From Agrypnia vestita (taxonomy: Eukaryota; Arthropoda; Insecta; Trichoptera; Phryganeidae), in the NCBI GenBank assembly GCA_016648135.1, contig JADDOH010001555.1, positions 248,001 through 312,000 of the forward strand: a stretch of 64,000 bases of DNA, given 5' to 3'. Position 1 is the first letter of the stretch; the number at the start of each line of letters is the position of its first letter. Both the position numbers and the translations under genes were made by a program. The notes below the pieces were generated by a model. That model did not search any database and was not told the origin of the DNA. It saw only the letters and a program-made list of their open reading frames with translations. Positions 12,249 through 23,360 of the stretch are shown in pieces.

Positions 12249-12707
12249 TTAACGTCGTGACCCGCGCGATCTCTGTATCGCTTTACAAACTTGTTTTAAT
12301 AATTTGAACGTACGTAATAATATTGCATTACGTACTTTGAACGTCGACACAAGAATCTCCCGCACATGTCCAATATGAGATACCCGGGCAGCAGATAGGA
12401 GCGAGAGAAAAATACAGTCGTTAGCAAAGTAACAGGTGTCGTCGGCGGAGAGTGTTGCTGTAATGTCTTTCGGGATCCCATACATCATCTTTGGTCCAGC
12501 AATAACTCGAGATATCTGCGGAAGGGAGTAGCAGATGACGCGGGACCCGAACGTCTTATAGCGAGGGTCAGCTATTCCGATCGGCTTCAGGACATACCCG
12601 GAAATTTTCGGTTGCAGTTGTGGCGGATATTCACACTTCTGAGACGAAATTAAACTTTCGTAAGGGATCGTAAGAATGCTGTGTGCGAAGTATAAATTGA
12701 GACACAT
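12249..12707 (-). CDS. Unassigned open frame of 152 codons (doubtful gene)
   Basis: This is the longest single frame in an otherwise stop-dense region that is not explained by a transposon I recognise. It reads as an unfamiliar protein with PPQLQPKISGYVLKPIGIADPRY in the first half and a basic tail (KVRNAILLRTF, RSRGSRR). There is no signal peptide, membrane segment or known motif. The block 12380-12640 is GC-balanced, which lengthens chance frames, and an overlapping 61-codon frame lies on the same strand. No TATA box, initiator or flanking splice pattern was found that would make it a gene. Alternatives are a conserved non-coding element, an exon of a larger gene, or a fragment of an unrecognised mobile element. 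Confidence 0.2.
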   Translation of the reverse strand: MCLNLYFAHSILTIPYESLISSQKCEYPPQLQPKISGYVLKPIGIADPRYKTFGSRVICYSLPQISRVIAGPKMMYGIPKDITATLSADDTCYFANDCIFLSLLSAARVSHIGHVREILVSTFKVRNAILLRTFKLLKQVCKAIQRSRGSRR

Positions 12708-14860
12708 ATCTTTATTATTTAATACTAGCTATAACCCTTCAAAAATGACGGATTTTTGAATGTTTGAATATCAACTTTACATTAATTAGTTCTTTCGTTT
12801 GCGTGTCATCAGCGCCATCTGATAACGTCAGTTTCGTTAGTTTCATTTGTTTTTTTTTATTTTCCTCCTACTGCCGTTTTCATGATTATGTACACAGGCA
12901 CACAGTCCATAGAATAATTAAAAAGGAACTACTATCTTTCAAATCATATCGGCAGGTTTACTGGATATTTATAAATATTAATGACAGTGAAAACTTATTT
13001 GAATTTCGTTTATTATTATTCAATGGTTTTGGAACAGCTCTAAGCGTCCGTTCTCCATAGTATTTGGTCCAATGGAGAAGTTTAAAATCTCTAATCTTAT
13101 CCTGTGAAGTAATCAAAGTTATTAGAAATTTTTTATATTCGCAAGTAATAGGTTCTTTCAATAAGAAAAAACAATACTCAGTGACTGTGTTTATCTGATA
13201 AAGAGATAGATGTTTCTGTAAAATATTGTAAAAAACTTATTTTCTGACATTACACTGATTACAATTTCTGACATTAATTTGATTTTTCTGTATGTCTTTT
13301 CTAATTGATTAATAAAAATTTGTTTTATATTAAACATGTTTGTGATCGCAATAACTTACAAAGTGTTTATTTTAAGACACGGTTCAAATTTCTGCAACAA
13401 CCAACTGAAATTACTTAGACCCTCCCTACCTGGATACAGGGGAGTCACCTGGATGCGAACAGAAATTGAAAAAACAAATCTTGAAAATATCAGAAGGCCA
13501 TCAGAGAATTTCATTGAGATCGTTTTCCATTTGAGAACATTTTCTACTTCGGTAATATTTTTCATTGGTCTATGAGTAGGTTGTTGGTACGGCGGACCCG
13601 TGAAGGGTAGGTGGGCACAACCTCCCGAAACATCCCAGCCATCTGGCGCGTCACTTGGCAGTTTCGAGACATGTCTTCCTAAACTATCCACCCCGAGGGG
13701 AGCCTTCCCACATTGCTTGTTCATTGACCATAAAATGTATGCGAAATTAATTTACCATTACAGGAAAACCACCCTTATTTAACATACCATTAAAATTTTA
13801 GCGAAATATTTTCATTGCTTAATTTATTGTGAGTTTAAAACAGGAGACAAAAAGAATTTTTACTTTTTTTAAGTAGGGAGAATTTTTGATAGTAGGGAAA
13901 CTAAAATTAGGGGAATGCTGTGATTGACCAAGAAAGCCTGTGAGGATGTTACGAAAATTCCAAACGAAGATGTTTCTGCTCTATCGTTGGCAGCACAAAA
14001 CTTGCGGACTATCTCAACAAGCCTAAATCCTTGGTATAAATTGAATATATATTGACATTTTTAGCTCAACGATAAGGGACATAAAACAAAACAAATTTGC
14101 ACAACCGCACTAAATTAATTACTTTTACCTCATTCACAAATTTTCGGACTGTTATACGATGATCCTACATGAAAAAAGTTTGCATTTGGAAAATTACATT
14201 TTTTTTCGACTTGTTAAGGGCCTACCGGGACGTTGTTCATTTTCCACTGATGTACACCTGTCTTTGAAGCCATTGTTCTACTTCTTTATCCGTGAGTTGG
14301 ATCTTGCGAATAGTTTCCACTTGTGTGTCGTCAAGCTTCTGAAAAAATTGAATGAATGAATCTCAAGTCATTTCACCAAAATTGTCAATTCGACTGGCAC
14401 TTGCTACACTTCTTCACTCAGAGGCTGACTGCCAGCAATTGAGGCTTTCTGCGGGTGGGAAAAAATTCACGCACAAGCGTGAATGTCCCCTACCCGTCTC
14501 CACCAAGAGAAACCTCCCATGCTTAAGATTTTTGGGCGGAGTTAATAAAAGTTCAATATTATTTGAACACCACAGTATTACATTTTGTATCGCAAAACAA
14601 TGTAAACAAATTTAAAAATACAAATATAAATACAAATACAGTTAAATAACTACATGCATTCCATTGATATTAGTGTTATATAAATTATTTGAAGAACCGT
14701 GATAGGCATGATGACAGATTTTGAAATAACATTCTATATTGTAGGTACACGTCTATTATTACCGAAAATAACATTATTTCAGTGATAAATTAAGTTTTTA
14801 CGCAAATAATTTCATTTTCATCTATGTACATATTTTTAATTTCGCGCAAAAACGCCCGCA
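12708..14860. other. Intergenic DNA with repeat scraps
   Basis: At 12723-12760 a CTAGCTATAACCC block recurs in similar form at 52378 (CTAGCTGCAACCC), so both are probably ends of one unidentified repeat. At 13281-13316 a TTTGATTTTTCTGTATGTCT piece matches the tail of SINE family C (45940, 50182). At 13580-13715 a GC-rich patch is open on both strands with no recognisable protein. Nothing else could be supported. Confidence 0.5.
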
Positions 14861-14869
14861 GCTGTCATT

Positions 14870-15000
14870 TCGTCTGCGTGACGTCAAGTCTCAGTAAACA
14901 TTGCATTGTGTCTATGGCAACGGTTCAAAGACACGGTAGTGGTTACTGAGGCGTGACGTCATTCGCTCTGACCGGTGTTTCAGTTAAAATGGCGGATTGC
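14870..15000 (+). promoter_or_regulatory. Candidate promoter: two CRE palindromes, an X-box-like site and an initiator
   Basis: TGACGTCA occurs exactly twice within 83 bp (14879-14886 and 14954-14961). Between them, GTGTCTATGGCAAC (14908-14921) fits the RFX X-box pattern in all but one position. A TTCAGTT initiator-like sequence lies just upstream of AAAATGGCGG (ATG at 14989), but the frame closes after seven codons. The cluster suggests a real promoter, possibly with a non-coding first exon. The downstream sequence AATAAG/GTGAGCG near 15153 could be a splice donor. No gene body can be traced from here. Confidence 0.35.
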
Positions 15001-15837
15001 ACAATTTTATAGATTTATTTTATTGAAAATCTTATTAATCTCAATGTGTATATTAAAACTGGATCATTTTTTAGAATCCTTTCAAAATATGTTCTTCTCT
15101 AAAATCACTTTCTTTAATACTGTCATGATGCCTATTCCGCTAGGTCCGAGAATAAGGTGAGCGTGACCAGAAGTTCGGAGTCAAGTCCCAGCGCCGAAGA
15201 GCTAAAGATGCCGTTTGTTTTGCCAAAGTCACCCCGACTCACCTCGGGTGGTCACGAGCCACAACCTCTGCCAATTTGTTGGGTGAAAGTTTCCAAAGTT
15301 CTGCAAAACGGAACGATTCGGACGTGAACTTTGGAATTATTGAAATATGTTTTCTGGATTGTATTGGATGCTACAAGGCGCACTTGTTGTCTGGTTGCAG
15401 AACTTTATTTATTTATCCGTCATATTATTAATTTATTACATCACATAAGGAATTACACATACTATTACGAAATTACTAGAAGTGTCTAGAACAAACAGTG
15501 AAAATGCCGACTAGATTTACGAAATGTCTGGAAATATGTATAATATAAGCGGGACGATGCTATCATATTATGTCAATTTCGTGATCCCATAAAAACCAGT
15601 GTCAATAAGTGCAAAGCGAACAGGTAAAATAAATTACGAGAGTACCTACCGGGAATTTGATACGAATAAGTGCGGTCACATACGTGTGAATATTCTGGAA
15701 ATCTTAATAAATTGCCCCACTGTCAAGTGGGCATCTCTCGTTAGTGTCAATGAGTGCAAATTTCATAAAAGCGATTACAATCAAGTTTGTGTCCAGTGAC
15801 ACATTATGAAACGATCTCTTTTATTATTTGTTTATAT
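15001..15837. other. Intergenic DNA, partly GC-balanced
   Basis: A GC-richer patch at 15160-15340 follows the possible donor near 15153. Small open frames exist (for example 15599-15799), but none has recognisable protein features. Confidence 0.45.
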
Positions 15838-15985
15838 TTTTTTATAATTAATTACTGTCGCTGCAATTGGAAATGAGGTCCAACTACTGCAGCGAAACAC
15901 ATCACAAAAACACCCAGGCTTGATGAAATCACAAAGATGTATTGTGTCCTCACCAGGAAACGAAACTAGAATTACTGGAGTCGCG
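15838..15985 (-). repeat. SINE family B, copy 1
   Basis: On the minus strand it shares CAAGCCTGGGTGTTTT (15906-15922 region) followed by GTGATGTGTTT and a (T)AGTTGGACC segment with the copy at 43437. The tRNA-like head is poorly preserved here. The element ends in an A/T-rich tail. Two copies in opposite orientation with matching bodies support a retroposon family. Confidence 0.6.
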
Positions 15986-18900
15986 CATTTTGCATTCCAA
16001 AAACGATTTTTGAGCTAAAAATGACATTTTTTGCATATCGTTTGTTGTTGGTTTTACTACATACCAAAAAATCATATTTATGTGTCTTTCCATTATTGTT
16101 TTGTAATAAGAAAATAAACATTCACATTTGATACATTTCCCTTTAAGTTTAATACCTGAATATTCTGATTAAAATGAAATTTTTTCTAAGAAGAATGAAA
16201 ATAATAATGATATTGTGATGGTCGACATAGAGATAGATTTAATAAATTTAGAAAATCTTAAAATAATAATATTCAAAAAAGCCGAGTATGGACATCAAGA
16301 ATATATTTCTTCTGGTTTGAATCGTTTAAAAGTAAAAGCCTGATATATTTCTTCTCAAGATTCTATGTATTACAAGAGGCTAACAAAATATTGAATATTC
16401 AGCTATACAAGTAATATTTCTTAGATCTTTATTATACCATAGATATAATTTTGTGTTAAATTAATATTGTTTGCCAATCCTAATAGACTCGAACTTGTGA
16501 GTAGGTGCGAACGAGCCTTTATTATTTATGAATCAGTACAGTAAGTCTCGCGTGTAGCGGGTGTGTACATGATTCTTCAATCACCGGCCTAAAAGAAAGG
16601 CGCCTCAAGACAACACACATCATCAGAAACTCGTACCAAAAGAGTACGGCCATCTCAATTATAAGCCTAAAACAAGGGCGTCACAGGATCACATCTCGTA
16701 AAGAAGAGATAGAGTCTCGGGATGCAGTAAGTTCCGGAGGAACAAGGGGGGCCATTTAGTCACTTAGGAAGCTGGTCACCGGGTTTAGGCGGGCGCGGAG
16801 CCTTAACCCCCCTCGGCAGAGATGCTGAGGGTTTAAAAAACCAAAATTTAGCATTCAAAGAAACTATTATTTCATATAAACTCACGGGCTGTTGTAGAAT
16901 CCTTTCGAACAAACCATCCCCGAGACCTTATCTACTTATTTATAAAGAAGTTTCGCTTCAAAAAATGTCGTATTTCGTAGATAGCAAATATATGTATTAT
17001 TTTCCCACGGAATTAATATGAACAGGTTCATGCACGTCTACGACGAAACCATTCAAGGTAAGAATTTGCTAATACAAAGTGTTTATAATTATTAATTTCA
17101 GTGTTATTTAATATGTGTGAATTTTTCCCTTTGCGCCGTTCGAACAATTCTACTGGTTTGTCTCCAAATGGAAATGTTTTATTTCTAATACACGAATTCT
17201 TCTAGTGAACGAATTTTATTGTAACATAAATGTATAGATTATTAGGTTCGTTAGGTGTTTTTATTACGTAATATTATGCAATTGTTTCCACACTGCTCCT
17301 ATAAAAGAATTTGAAGCTATTACGATACACAGCGGGGTCCTTCATCCATTAGACGAATCATGTGCCAATTCAACGACGTATTACGAATAGCATATATTAT
17401 ATTTATCGAGATTTATTCGCATTTATTATTTCTAGTAAAGGTTTTAGTATTGGTGCCAAGCGCCATTATGAGGCGGAAATAGTTCATATTCATAGCCCGA
17501 CTGTAATAGGTATTCTTGTCGCGTAACTTATATAGAAACTTATTATAACTTATACTTTAGAAGTATAACTGTGTTTTATGTTTCGTCCCTGACGGACAGG
17601 ATGGTATAGCTGTAGTCATTTAGGTAATACACTTAGTAAATGCAAAGGGCATTAAGTATTATCAGTTTCGTATGCGAACCCAAGATGTTAGAAATATTTT
17701 AGTTAATATTTTTAATTAAAAAGTTGCATTCAAAAGCGCAATTTTCACAGAATAATTATTTTCAGTTAAATGTATGTATAGTTAGCACTGGCGAGCATTA
17801 ATATTGTGTAGAATATATTATTTATATATTTCATAGAAGAGAATATTTTATTCAGCGTTCATTATGTAGTTTACAACGCAATTCGCAGCCGTGCCCCTCT
17901 CGCACCATGCAGAGCGTCGTGCGCTCACATATAAGAAAAATGTTTTATTTAATGTTGAGATTTGTATTATATTATACTCCGCCTTATACGTTTGGACCAC
18001 CCCTCATACATCACTCTGGTGCCGGACCAAGAGATATATTGGATTTCTATATTTATCAAAACCACACCTTTTGACGAGGAGCTATACTAAATTATTATTA
18101 AATGTATCAAGGCCGCGATGCCCTACTATCTAGTTGGGTCATCACAGTTGGTAGCCGCGACCAGGAGATCGAAAGGAAATATATAATAATAAAATTAAAC
18201 TCTCGTCAACTATTTTACGCCTGTAAAATATTTTTCATAATACAGAAAACATCTCTATAAAACACCGTCATTTGACGAGGACCCACTATCTACCAGGGTC
18301 ATCACAATATTTTATCACACGTTGGTATGCGAAATTATCATTTTTAATGCTTACTTATAATTTTGAATAAGAAGAACTTTAAGCTTCATTATCTCAGAAT
18401 GTATATTTTGGAAAGGACCACACACTTTCACTCGCTGTGTGATATCTACGTAATACATGACCTTGAAATTAATTGCAGACTTAATTTTATTAACTATCTT
18501 CTTACTCAACTAATGATTGTATAACAACCGATAAGTTTTTGGACAAAATTAGAAGCAAAATGCAAGGGACAGGGGATCTGTCGAAAGCAGATCAAAAGGA
18601 AGCCCTTCTTCAACACTGCAAGCAGATTGGTAGCAAAAAATGATGATAACAATGTATAGCTCATATTCAAATCACTTGAGCATTCTTATTAAATAATTAA
18701 AATTAATTATAAGCTAAGATACCCAAAGGATAACATACTTTTTTATAATATTAATGATTTTTTTTTTAATAAATTTATCGGTACATTTATAGATATAAAC
18801 GTTTGTAATAATTTATTATGAAGCTATACGGTGCAATACAAAAAAAAAAACTTAAACAAATTTCAGTTTACGATAGATACAAATATCGCCAAAATTTATT

Positions 18901-19327
18901 TTTCTATTTAAAAAAAATACCTTCAAAAGTGTTTCATAGTTTTGCAAATTTAAATATACTCGTAATTACTTCGAAAATGACGAATGAATGTAGATAGTTT
19001 ATAACTAACACATTCCAAAATTATAATCTTTGAAATAAATATAAACATAAAATAATATTCAAATTATAAACCAAAAGAACATAATATATACATAATTAAA
19101 TTTTTTCAAACAAAACATATTTTGAAGTTACCATATCTGTATGTGTCATTACATAAAAATCAAATACCTAAACGAAATATAGAAGATATGTTAATAATAA
19201 TAATTGGTTTTATTTTAACGGTTCACCCAAAATAAATAAACTGCAATCCATCTTTTTCTGCGCATTTTTCATTGTTAGGTATTGTTTGTTTAATTTCCAA
19301 ATAAAGTAAAAAAATATATAAAAAGTA
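15986..19327. other. Intergenic DNA with one GC-rich block
   Basis: The block 16480-16830 is markedly GC-richer (GCGGGCGCGGAGCC near 16788, CTCGGCAGAGATGCTGAGG near 16812). It has no recognisable protein and could be a repeat fragment or regulatory DNA. Two related pieces (18110-18135 and 18282-18303) share an ACTATCTA..GGGTCATCACA pattern, which suggests a small duplicated repeat. Nothing else could be supported. Confidence 0.45.
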
Positions 19328-19826
19328 ACCCATAAAAACCAAGTTTTTATTATTATTATAAATATAACACTAAACTTACAGTAATTTAATATATTTCTAA
19401 AATGTTAGATGTTTTGAGCTTTGATAAGACACTTCATGCTTTGAAGATTAAATTCTAAAAACATTTGTCAGTCAATTTAGATTTTCGAAATTCGTAGTGA
19501 AGTACCTATTATGTATACCGACGGAGTAATTCAAGTTTAGAAAATATTCCGCGACGTTATCGGGCCACCGTTGCTAATCAAACTTTTCTAATGATTCCAA
19601 TTTGAAAAAACCAATAAAATTTCTAAAAATCCGAAATTGTACTATAATTATTAATTTTTTTAACTAAAATTTGATAGATCTTCTTGATCGTCGCCACGAG
19701 TCTACTTGCCAAGTTTCAGCTCGATTGGATCACGGGAAAAGGGTCAAAAATCGATCCAAAGTTTTTTTGACGGCAAGCCGGCAAGCAAGCAAGCAGACGC
19801 CACGAGTTAATATAAAGGGAGTAAAA
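19328..19826 (+). repeat. Dispersed repeat family E1, copy 2
   Basis: It begins ACCCATAAAAACCAAGTTTT and ends TATAAAGGGAGTAAAA, as the longer copy at 38151-38810 does. The 3' half contains ATTCCGCGACGTTATCGGGC, CACGAGTCT, TCAGCTCGATTGGATCACGG and a GGCAAGCCGGCAAGCAAGCA stretch with a short CAAG tandem. A 90-codon frame here (19671-19943) is only the repeat read as protein. It recurs in frame-shifted form in the other copies and has no known domain. Confidence 0.8.
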
Positions 19827-20053
19827 TTAATATTACAAATACTATTCAATACAGACATATTTCCAAAATGCGGCACGTTCGGTCTAATAAGCCACGTTAC
19901 TATAATCGTATTCTCGGAGTATCCTTCGCAAGCATACTCGTGATTTCAAGGTCTCCGGGTGAATGGGTTATATCCGCTATCTGCCATCCAAGATCGTCTC
20001 CGAGGGGAGTGGATGCGCGATCGAATATGCTAATAGGTTTATTAAACACGGAT

Positions 20054-20086
20054 GCACACACACACACACACACACGCACACATACA
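20054..20086. repeat. (CA)n microsatellite
   Basis: A dinucleotide run of about 16 CA units with minor interruptions. It explains the odd Thr-His repeat in overlapping frames between 19868 and 20227, which are therefore not taken as genes. Confidence 0.95.
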
Positions 20087-20369
20087 CTGACAAGATACAC
20101 GAGGGTGGACGGATGGAAGCTGCGATGGCATCAATGTCAGTGGGGTAACTTAGATGTACAGAGAATAGTTTCTAAATTACACACAAAGATAGATTCATGT
20201 GTAACTGAGCTTCTTCTTATGAGATAAATTTCCAGATCTTCTTCAACGATATTTCCTAGCGTTTTAGGTTAATTATAAAAAAATTCCCGTAAATATTTTA
20301 AGCGTGATTATTCAATGTGACGACAGAAAAAGAATGACGACGATTTTTTTAAATTAATTGACTTGAATT

Positions 20370-20651
20370 AATTATCAATTTTAATTAAACAACTTTGTAT
20401 TAATCGCTTAACTAGTGACTCTACGTCTACCGGTTTCGATACCACTGTGTCATCATCAGGACGGACGCAAACTAAATATCTATTACCTATTCTAGCAAAA
20501 AAGTTCAATAATTGATTTGTTTTTGCTAGAATAGGTAATGGATAGTTAGTTTGCATCCGTACTAATGGTGATACAGCGGTATCGAAACCGGTAGACGTAG
20601 AGTTACCAGTTAAGTGGTTAATACAAAGTTTTTTAGTAAAAATTAATAATT
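20370..20651. mobile_element. Penelope-derived inverted-repeat element with hammerhead-like motifs
   Basis: The two arms (about 20370-20480 and 20535-20651) are inverted copies of each other. Each arm also matches the 3' end of the Penelope-like remnant at 37222-37350, including ACAACTTTGTATTAA, GTCTACCGGTTTC and CTATTCTAGCAAA. The structure is thus two 3' ends of such a retroelement joined head to head around a short centre, without coding sequence. The left arm, read on the minus strand, carries an intact hammerhead-like core. The right arm, plus strand, has a decayed one (CTAATGG for CTGATGA, 20562-20568). Confidence 0.75.
20424..20463 (-). ncRNA. Hammerhead-ribozyme-like motif, class 2
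   Basis: On the minus strand, CTGATGA (20453-20459) is preceded by CGTC and followed by a hairpin segment, then GAAACCGGTA and GACG (20424-20427). CGTC and GACG pair as a 4-bp stem I. The GAAA is followed by a self-complementary ACCGGT that would form helix III with no loop, and GTA would be the cleavage triplet. Stem II has one mismatch here (GACAC/GTATC), but the opposite arm has GATAC/GTATC, fully paired. Hammerhead ribozymes are an established feature of Penelope-like retroelements. Activity here is inferred. Confidence 0.6.
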
Positions 20652-21955
20652 ATGTGCAACCACAAAGTTAATGCTATAAACATCAAAATATTAATTAAGT
20701 ATATTTGATTTGAGAACTCTTGTCATATACTAGATTTTATATCCGACTTCGCGCGTGATTTGTATTTTATTATCAATTGCATATTACTGCATCACAAATA
20801 TGTGGTAGATAAAAAACAATATTTGCAAGAATATAGCCGAAGCAATGCGTGCCTTAACTCAGTCAAATATTTTTTCCTCGTGTTTTCTAACAGATTTTTT
20901 CACTATTTTTAATAAGAAATATGGAACAAACAAAATGGCTTTATTTCTTTTGCACTTAATTAAGTATTTCAAAGCTTCATGTTACATGATGAAAATGATG
21001 TTACAAGCTGAAAATGATGTTACAAGCTGAAAATAATTGTTACCTGGAAATGTCATACGGAATATGCTCAGTAAATATCATAACAAAAGACAAACTAACT
21101 TCGCGATTCATAATTGAGATTCTAGAATAACCTATCAATAATGAGAGAAAATAAAAAATTCTTTATAATTGTAATTTATTCCAAAAATTAACGGAACTAA
21201 TAATTAAAAACCGTTTAATTTTTTTAACGCGATAACACACGTGATAGAACTGATAGTAGATTTTATGTGTGGTATGTTGATATGCTTATTAAATTTTTTA
21301 TTTAAATATATAATAATCCGCAGTGGAAAAATTCAGTTATTTTGTTCTCATAACATACATTTAAAAATATTTACTGGTCAACAAAAGGAGTTTTAAAATT
21401 TAAAATATTAATTTTCAAAAGTATTTTAGTGTAAGTACATGTTATTATAAATAATTCGGAAGAATATCTTATATACATTAAAAATATATTGCTTAAAATA
21501 TATTTAAGGTATAGAGGTATCATTACCAGTTGCGAAATCTAAAGACACTATTTCATGAGAAGAACTACATTTCTCCAGCAAAGTCCGTTCAAATACTTCT
21601 TCTCCAATGGCTTCGTCTCTGTGTGACTTCTATAATTTACCTTAATTAAATTTTATTTGCTGCCTCAGGCAACACCTCAACTTTAAACTGAATATTTTAC
21701 TATCATTGAAAGATTTGGCAGATACTTCGTGGTACAACATTATAATTTTGATGATGAGAAAGATAGCTCTTCTCGAAACTACGGTAGTAATTTAATTTCT
21801 CATATTGTGTGCGTATTAAAAAGTTAATATAAAACATATATTAAATAAGAATATTTTACATTTTAAAATTTATTTTCTATTTTCAGAAGTTCCACCATAA
21901 ATCAATCTAATTCCGACAAACGAAAAATCCACACATCAGAAAAAAAGATTCGCCT
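20652..21955. other. AT-rich intergenic DNA
   Basis: A short CAAAGTTAATGCTATAAAC block (20664) recurs at about 27011 in the larger repeat there. At 20999-21031 an AAAATGATGTTACAAGCTG unit is tandemly repeated about twice. No gene was seen. Confidence 0.5.
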
Positions 21956-22400
21956 TATTTATCAATTTCTCATCTCCAGGACCCGTCGGAACATGTTCGA
22001 GGGTAGGTCTGCAGGTCTGCGAGTAAAAAATCCCCGCGCTTCCCCGGCGAAGGGTATCTCTTTCAGCGAAACTTTTTATTGCGCCCGTTTCTTCCACCGC
22101 AACTTCCAGCACCAGGTGAGCTTTATTGGATTCCCTCCTCGCAAGCGGCCCTCAAACTTTTCTCATCATTCAATACCTTTGAATTTGTTATAAAACAGCC
22201 ATTAGGGGCTATTGGAAATAATGCGGCGCAATCGCCAACAATACAATTTCTTTCATCAGGACGCTTGGAAGGTTTAAATGTTTCGTTGTGAAGATAATCC
22301 ATTCCCACGCATGATACGGAATGAGTTTGGCTATTGGATTCTATATGCGGTTATGGATTTTATTACGGATATTCGAAATGAGTATTATTGGGATAGTTTG
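21956..22400. promoter_or_regulatory. GC-balanced block, candidate conserved regulatory element
   Basis: About 400 bp with balanced composition, including CCATTAGGGGCTATTGG (22200-22216) and AATAATGCGGCGCAATCGCC (22217-22236). Overlapping frames are open on both strands (21993-22308) without domain features. The TAAT-type cores and CCAAT-like ATTGG are typical of developmental enhancers, but that is inference from appearance only. Confidence 0.3.
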
Positions 22401-22457
22401 GTGACCTACAGAATTATACCACTAACTACAAGCAATGAATTAATAAATAACTAATTT

Positions 22458-22600
22458 ACCATCACGCCGTTTCTCCGCAGGGGTAAGCAGAGAGGATAGA
22501 ATGCCAAATTCTTATATTTTGGCACACCACTTTTCTTCGGCTACATTCATACATCTTCTCATGCATGCTCTACGGTTATTGAGGCTTTTGACAGGGCCAT
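22458..22600 (+). repeat. Fragment of dispersed repeat F, copy 1
   Basis: It matches 48474-48605. Shared pieces include CATTCATACATCTTC followed by a GCATGC and a GTTGAGGCTT, and an upstream TTTC(T/C)CCG(C/T)(A/G)G pattern. The ends are unclear. It is probably the 3' part of a non-LTR retrotransposon, but there is no frame to prove it. Confidence 0.55.
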
Positions 22601-22675
22601 TTTTAACAAATTTACAAATTTAAGAATCTAGATTATTATTGCAGTCCTTGGACATATTCGTGTTTATGTGTTATA

Positions 22676-22865
22676 AAACGGATATTTTATACGAACCGTT
22701 TATTTAACTGAGAAGAAAATCTCGACGTTTCGCTGAAGTCTTATCCGGCGTTATCAGGAGAGCATTCTATCACAGTGGAGGTCCTGATGACGCTGGATAA
22801 AACTTCAGCGAAACTTTGAGTTTTGCTTCTCAGTCTAATATACGGTTCGTATAAAATATCCGTTT
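22676..22865. mobile_element. Short inverted-repeat element with hammerhead-like motifs, copy 1
   Basis: The 190-bp element has inverted ends (AAACGGATATTTTATACGAA at 22676 and its near complement ending 22865). Each arm carries a hammerhead-like core pointing outward. The left arm (minus) has CTGATAA, an expected-paired hairpin, GAAAC, GTC and GAG. The right arm (plus) has CTGATGA (22784-22790), a 6-bp stem GCTGGA/TTCAGC and GAAA, but TTT where GTC is expected. Each core is therefore damaged at one essential position (G8 to A on the left, the cleavage triplet on the right). The element is non-coding and closely related to the one at 23157. Confidence 0.7.
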
Positions 22866-23209
22866 ATTTAAGATATAAAAAAATTAAACGTTGTAATGCA
22901 TATGCAAGAGACAAACATTATAGCATAGCAAAATTAACACCACTTGAAATTAAAAAAAACAAGAAATAAATAAACTAGGAAGGAACTTACGTAACAGATT
23001 GATTAAATACTTTGCAAAACATAGTAATGATGGCATATAGCTACAGTATTATATTTTTATATTATTTATTATCATATTAATTATGTATTTTATTCTAATA
23101 TACCTATACGACATTTTTTGATATTCTAGTTTTCGATACATATTTAAAGCATATTTAACTGTAATTTCGGATATTTTATACGCACCGAATGTATTACCGA
23201 GAAGCGAAT

Positions 23210-23250
23210 CTCGACGTTTCGTTGGATAATTATCCAAAGGTCATCAGGAG
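23210..23250 (-). ncRNA. Hammerhead-ribozyme-like motif, class 1, left arm
   Basis: Read on the minus strand the order is CTC, CTGATGA (23241-23247), a hairpin with TTGGAT/ATCCAA arms and a 4-nt loop, C, GAAAC, GTC, GAG (23210-23220). CTC and GAG pair as stem I on either side of the core. The bases A-C-G-T between GAA and the cleavage C are self-complementary, giving a 2-bp helix III without a loop. All invariant core bases of a hammerhead (CTGANGA, GAAA, NUH) are present. Activity was not tested. Confidence 0.65.
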
Positions 23251-23317
23251 GATGACTAGAAAGCCCTAGAAAGCAGCACCTAATCAATCCGACCTCCACC
23301 TCCGCGGGTAAAGGTCG

Positions 23318-23360
23318 TCCTCCTGATGATATTGGATAAGTATCCAACGAAACGTCGAGA
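23318..23360 (+). ncRNA. Hammerhead-ribozyme-like motif, class 1, right arm
   Basis: On the plus strand, CTC (23320-23322), CTGATGA (23323-23329), TTGGAT (23332-23337), AAGT loop, ATCCAA (23342-23347), C, GAAAC (23349-23353), GTC (23354-23356) and GAG (23357-23359) occur in this order. Stem I is CTC/GAG, stem II is 6 bp, and helix III is the self-complementary ACGT. As in the left arm, the loop-free helix III implies a dimer would fold better than a monomer. The two arms face outward from the element centre. Confidence 0.65.

Noticed and set aside
19868..20227. A 119-codon open frame with Thr-His repeats.
   Set aside because: It runs through a (CA)n microsatellite and the edge of repeat E1. 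Openness comes from the repeat.
22247..22275. A further hammerhead-like core (CTGATGA on the minus strand, followed by GAAA).
   Set aside because: There is no room for stem II and no GAAAC with a cleavage triplet. A chance match.
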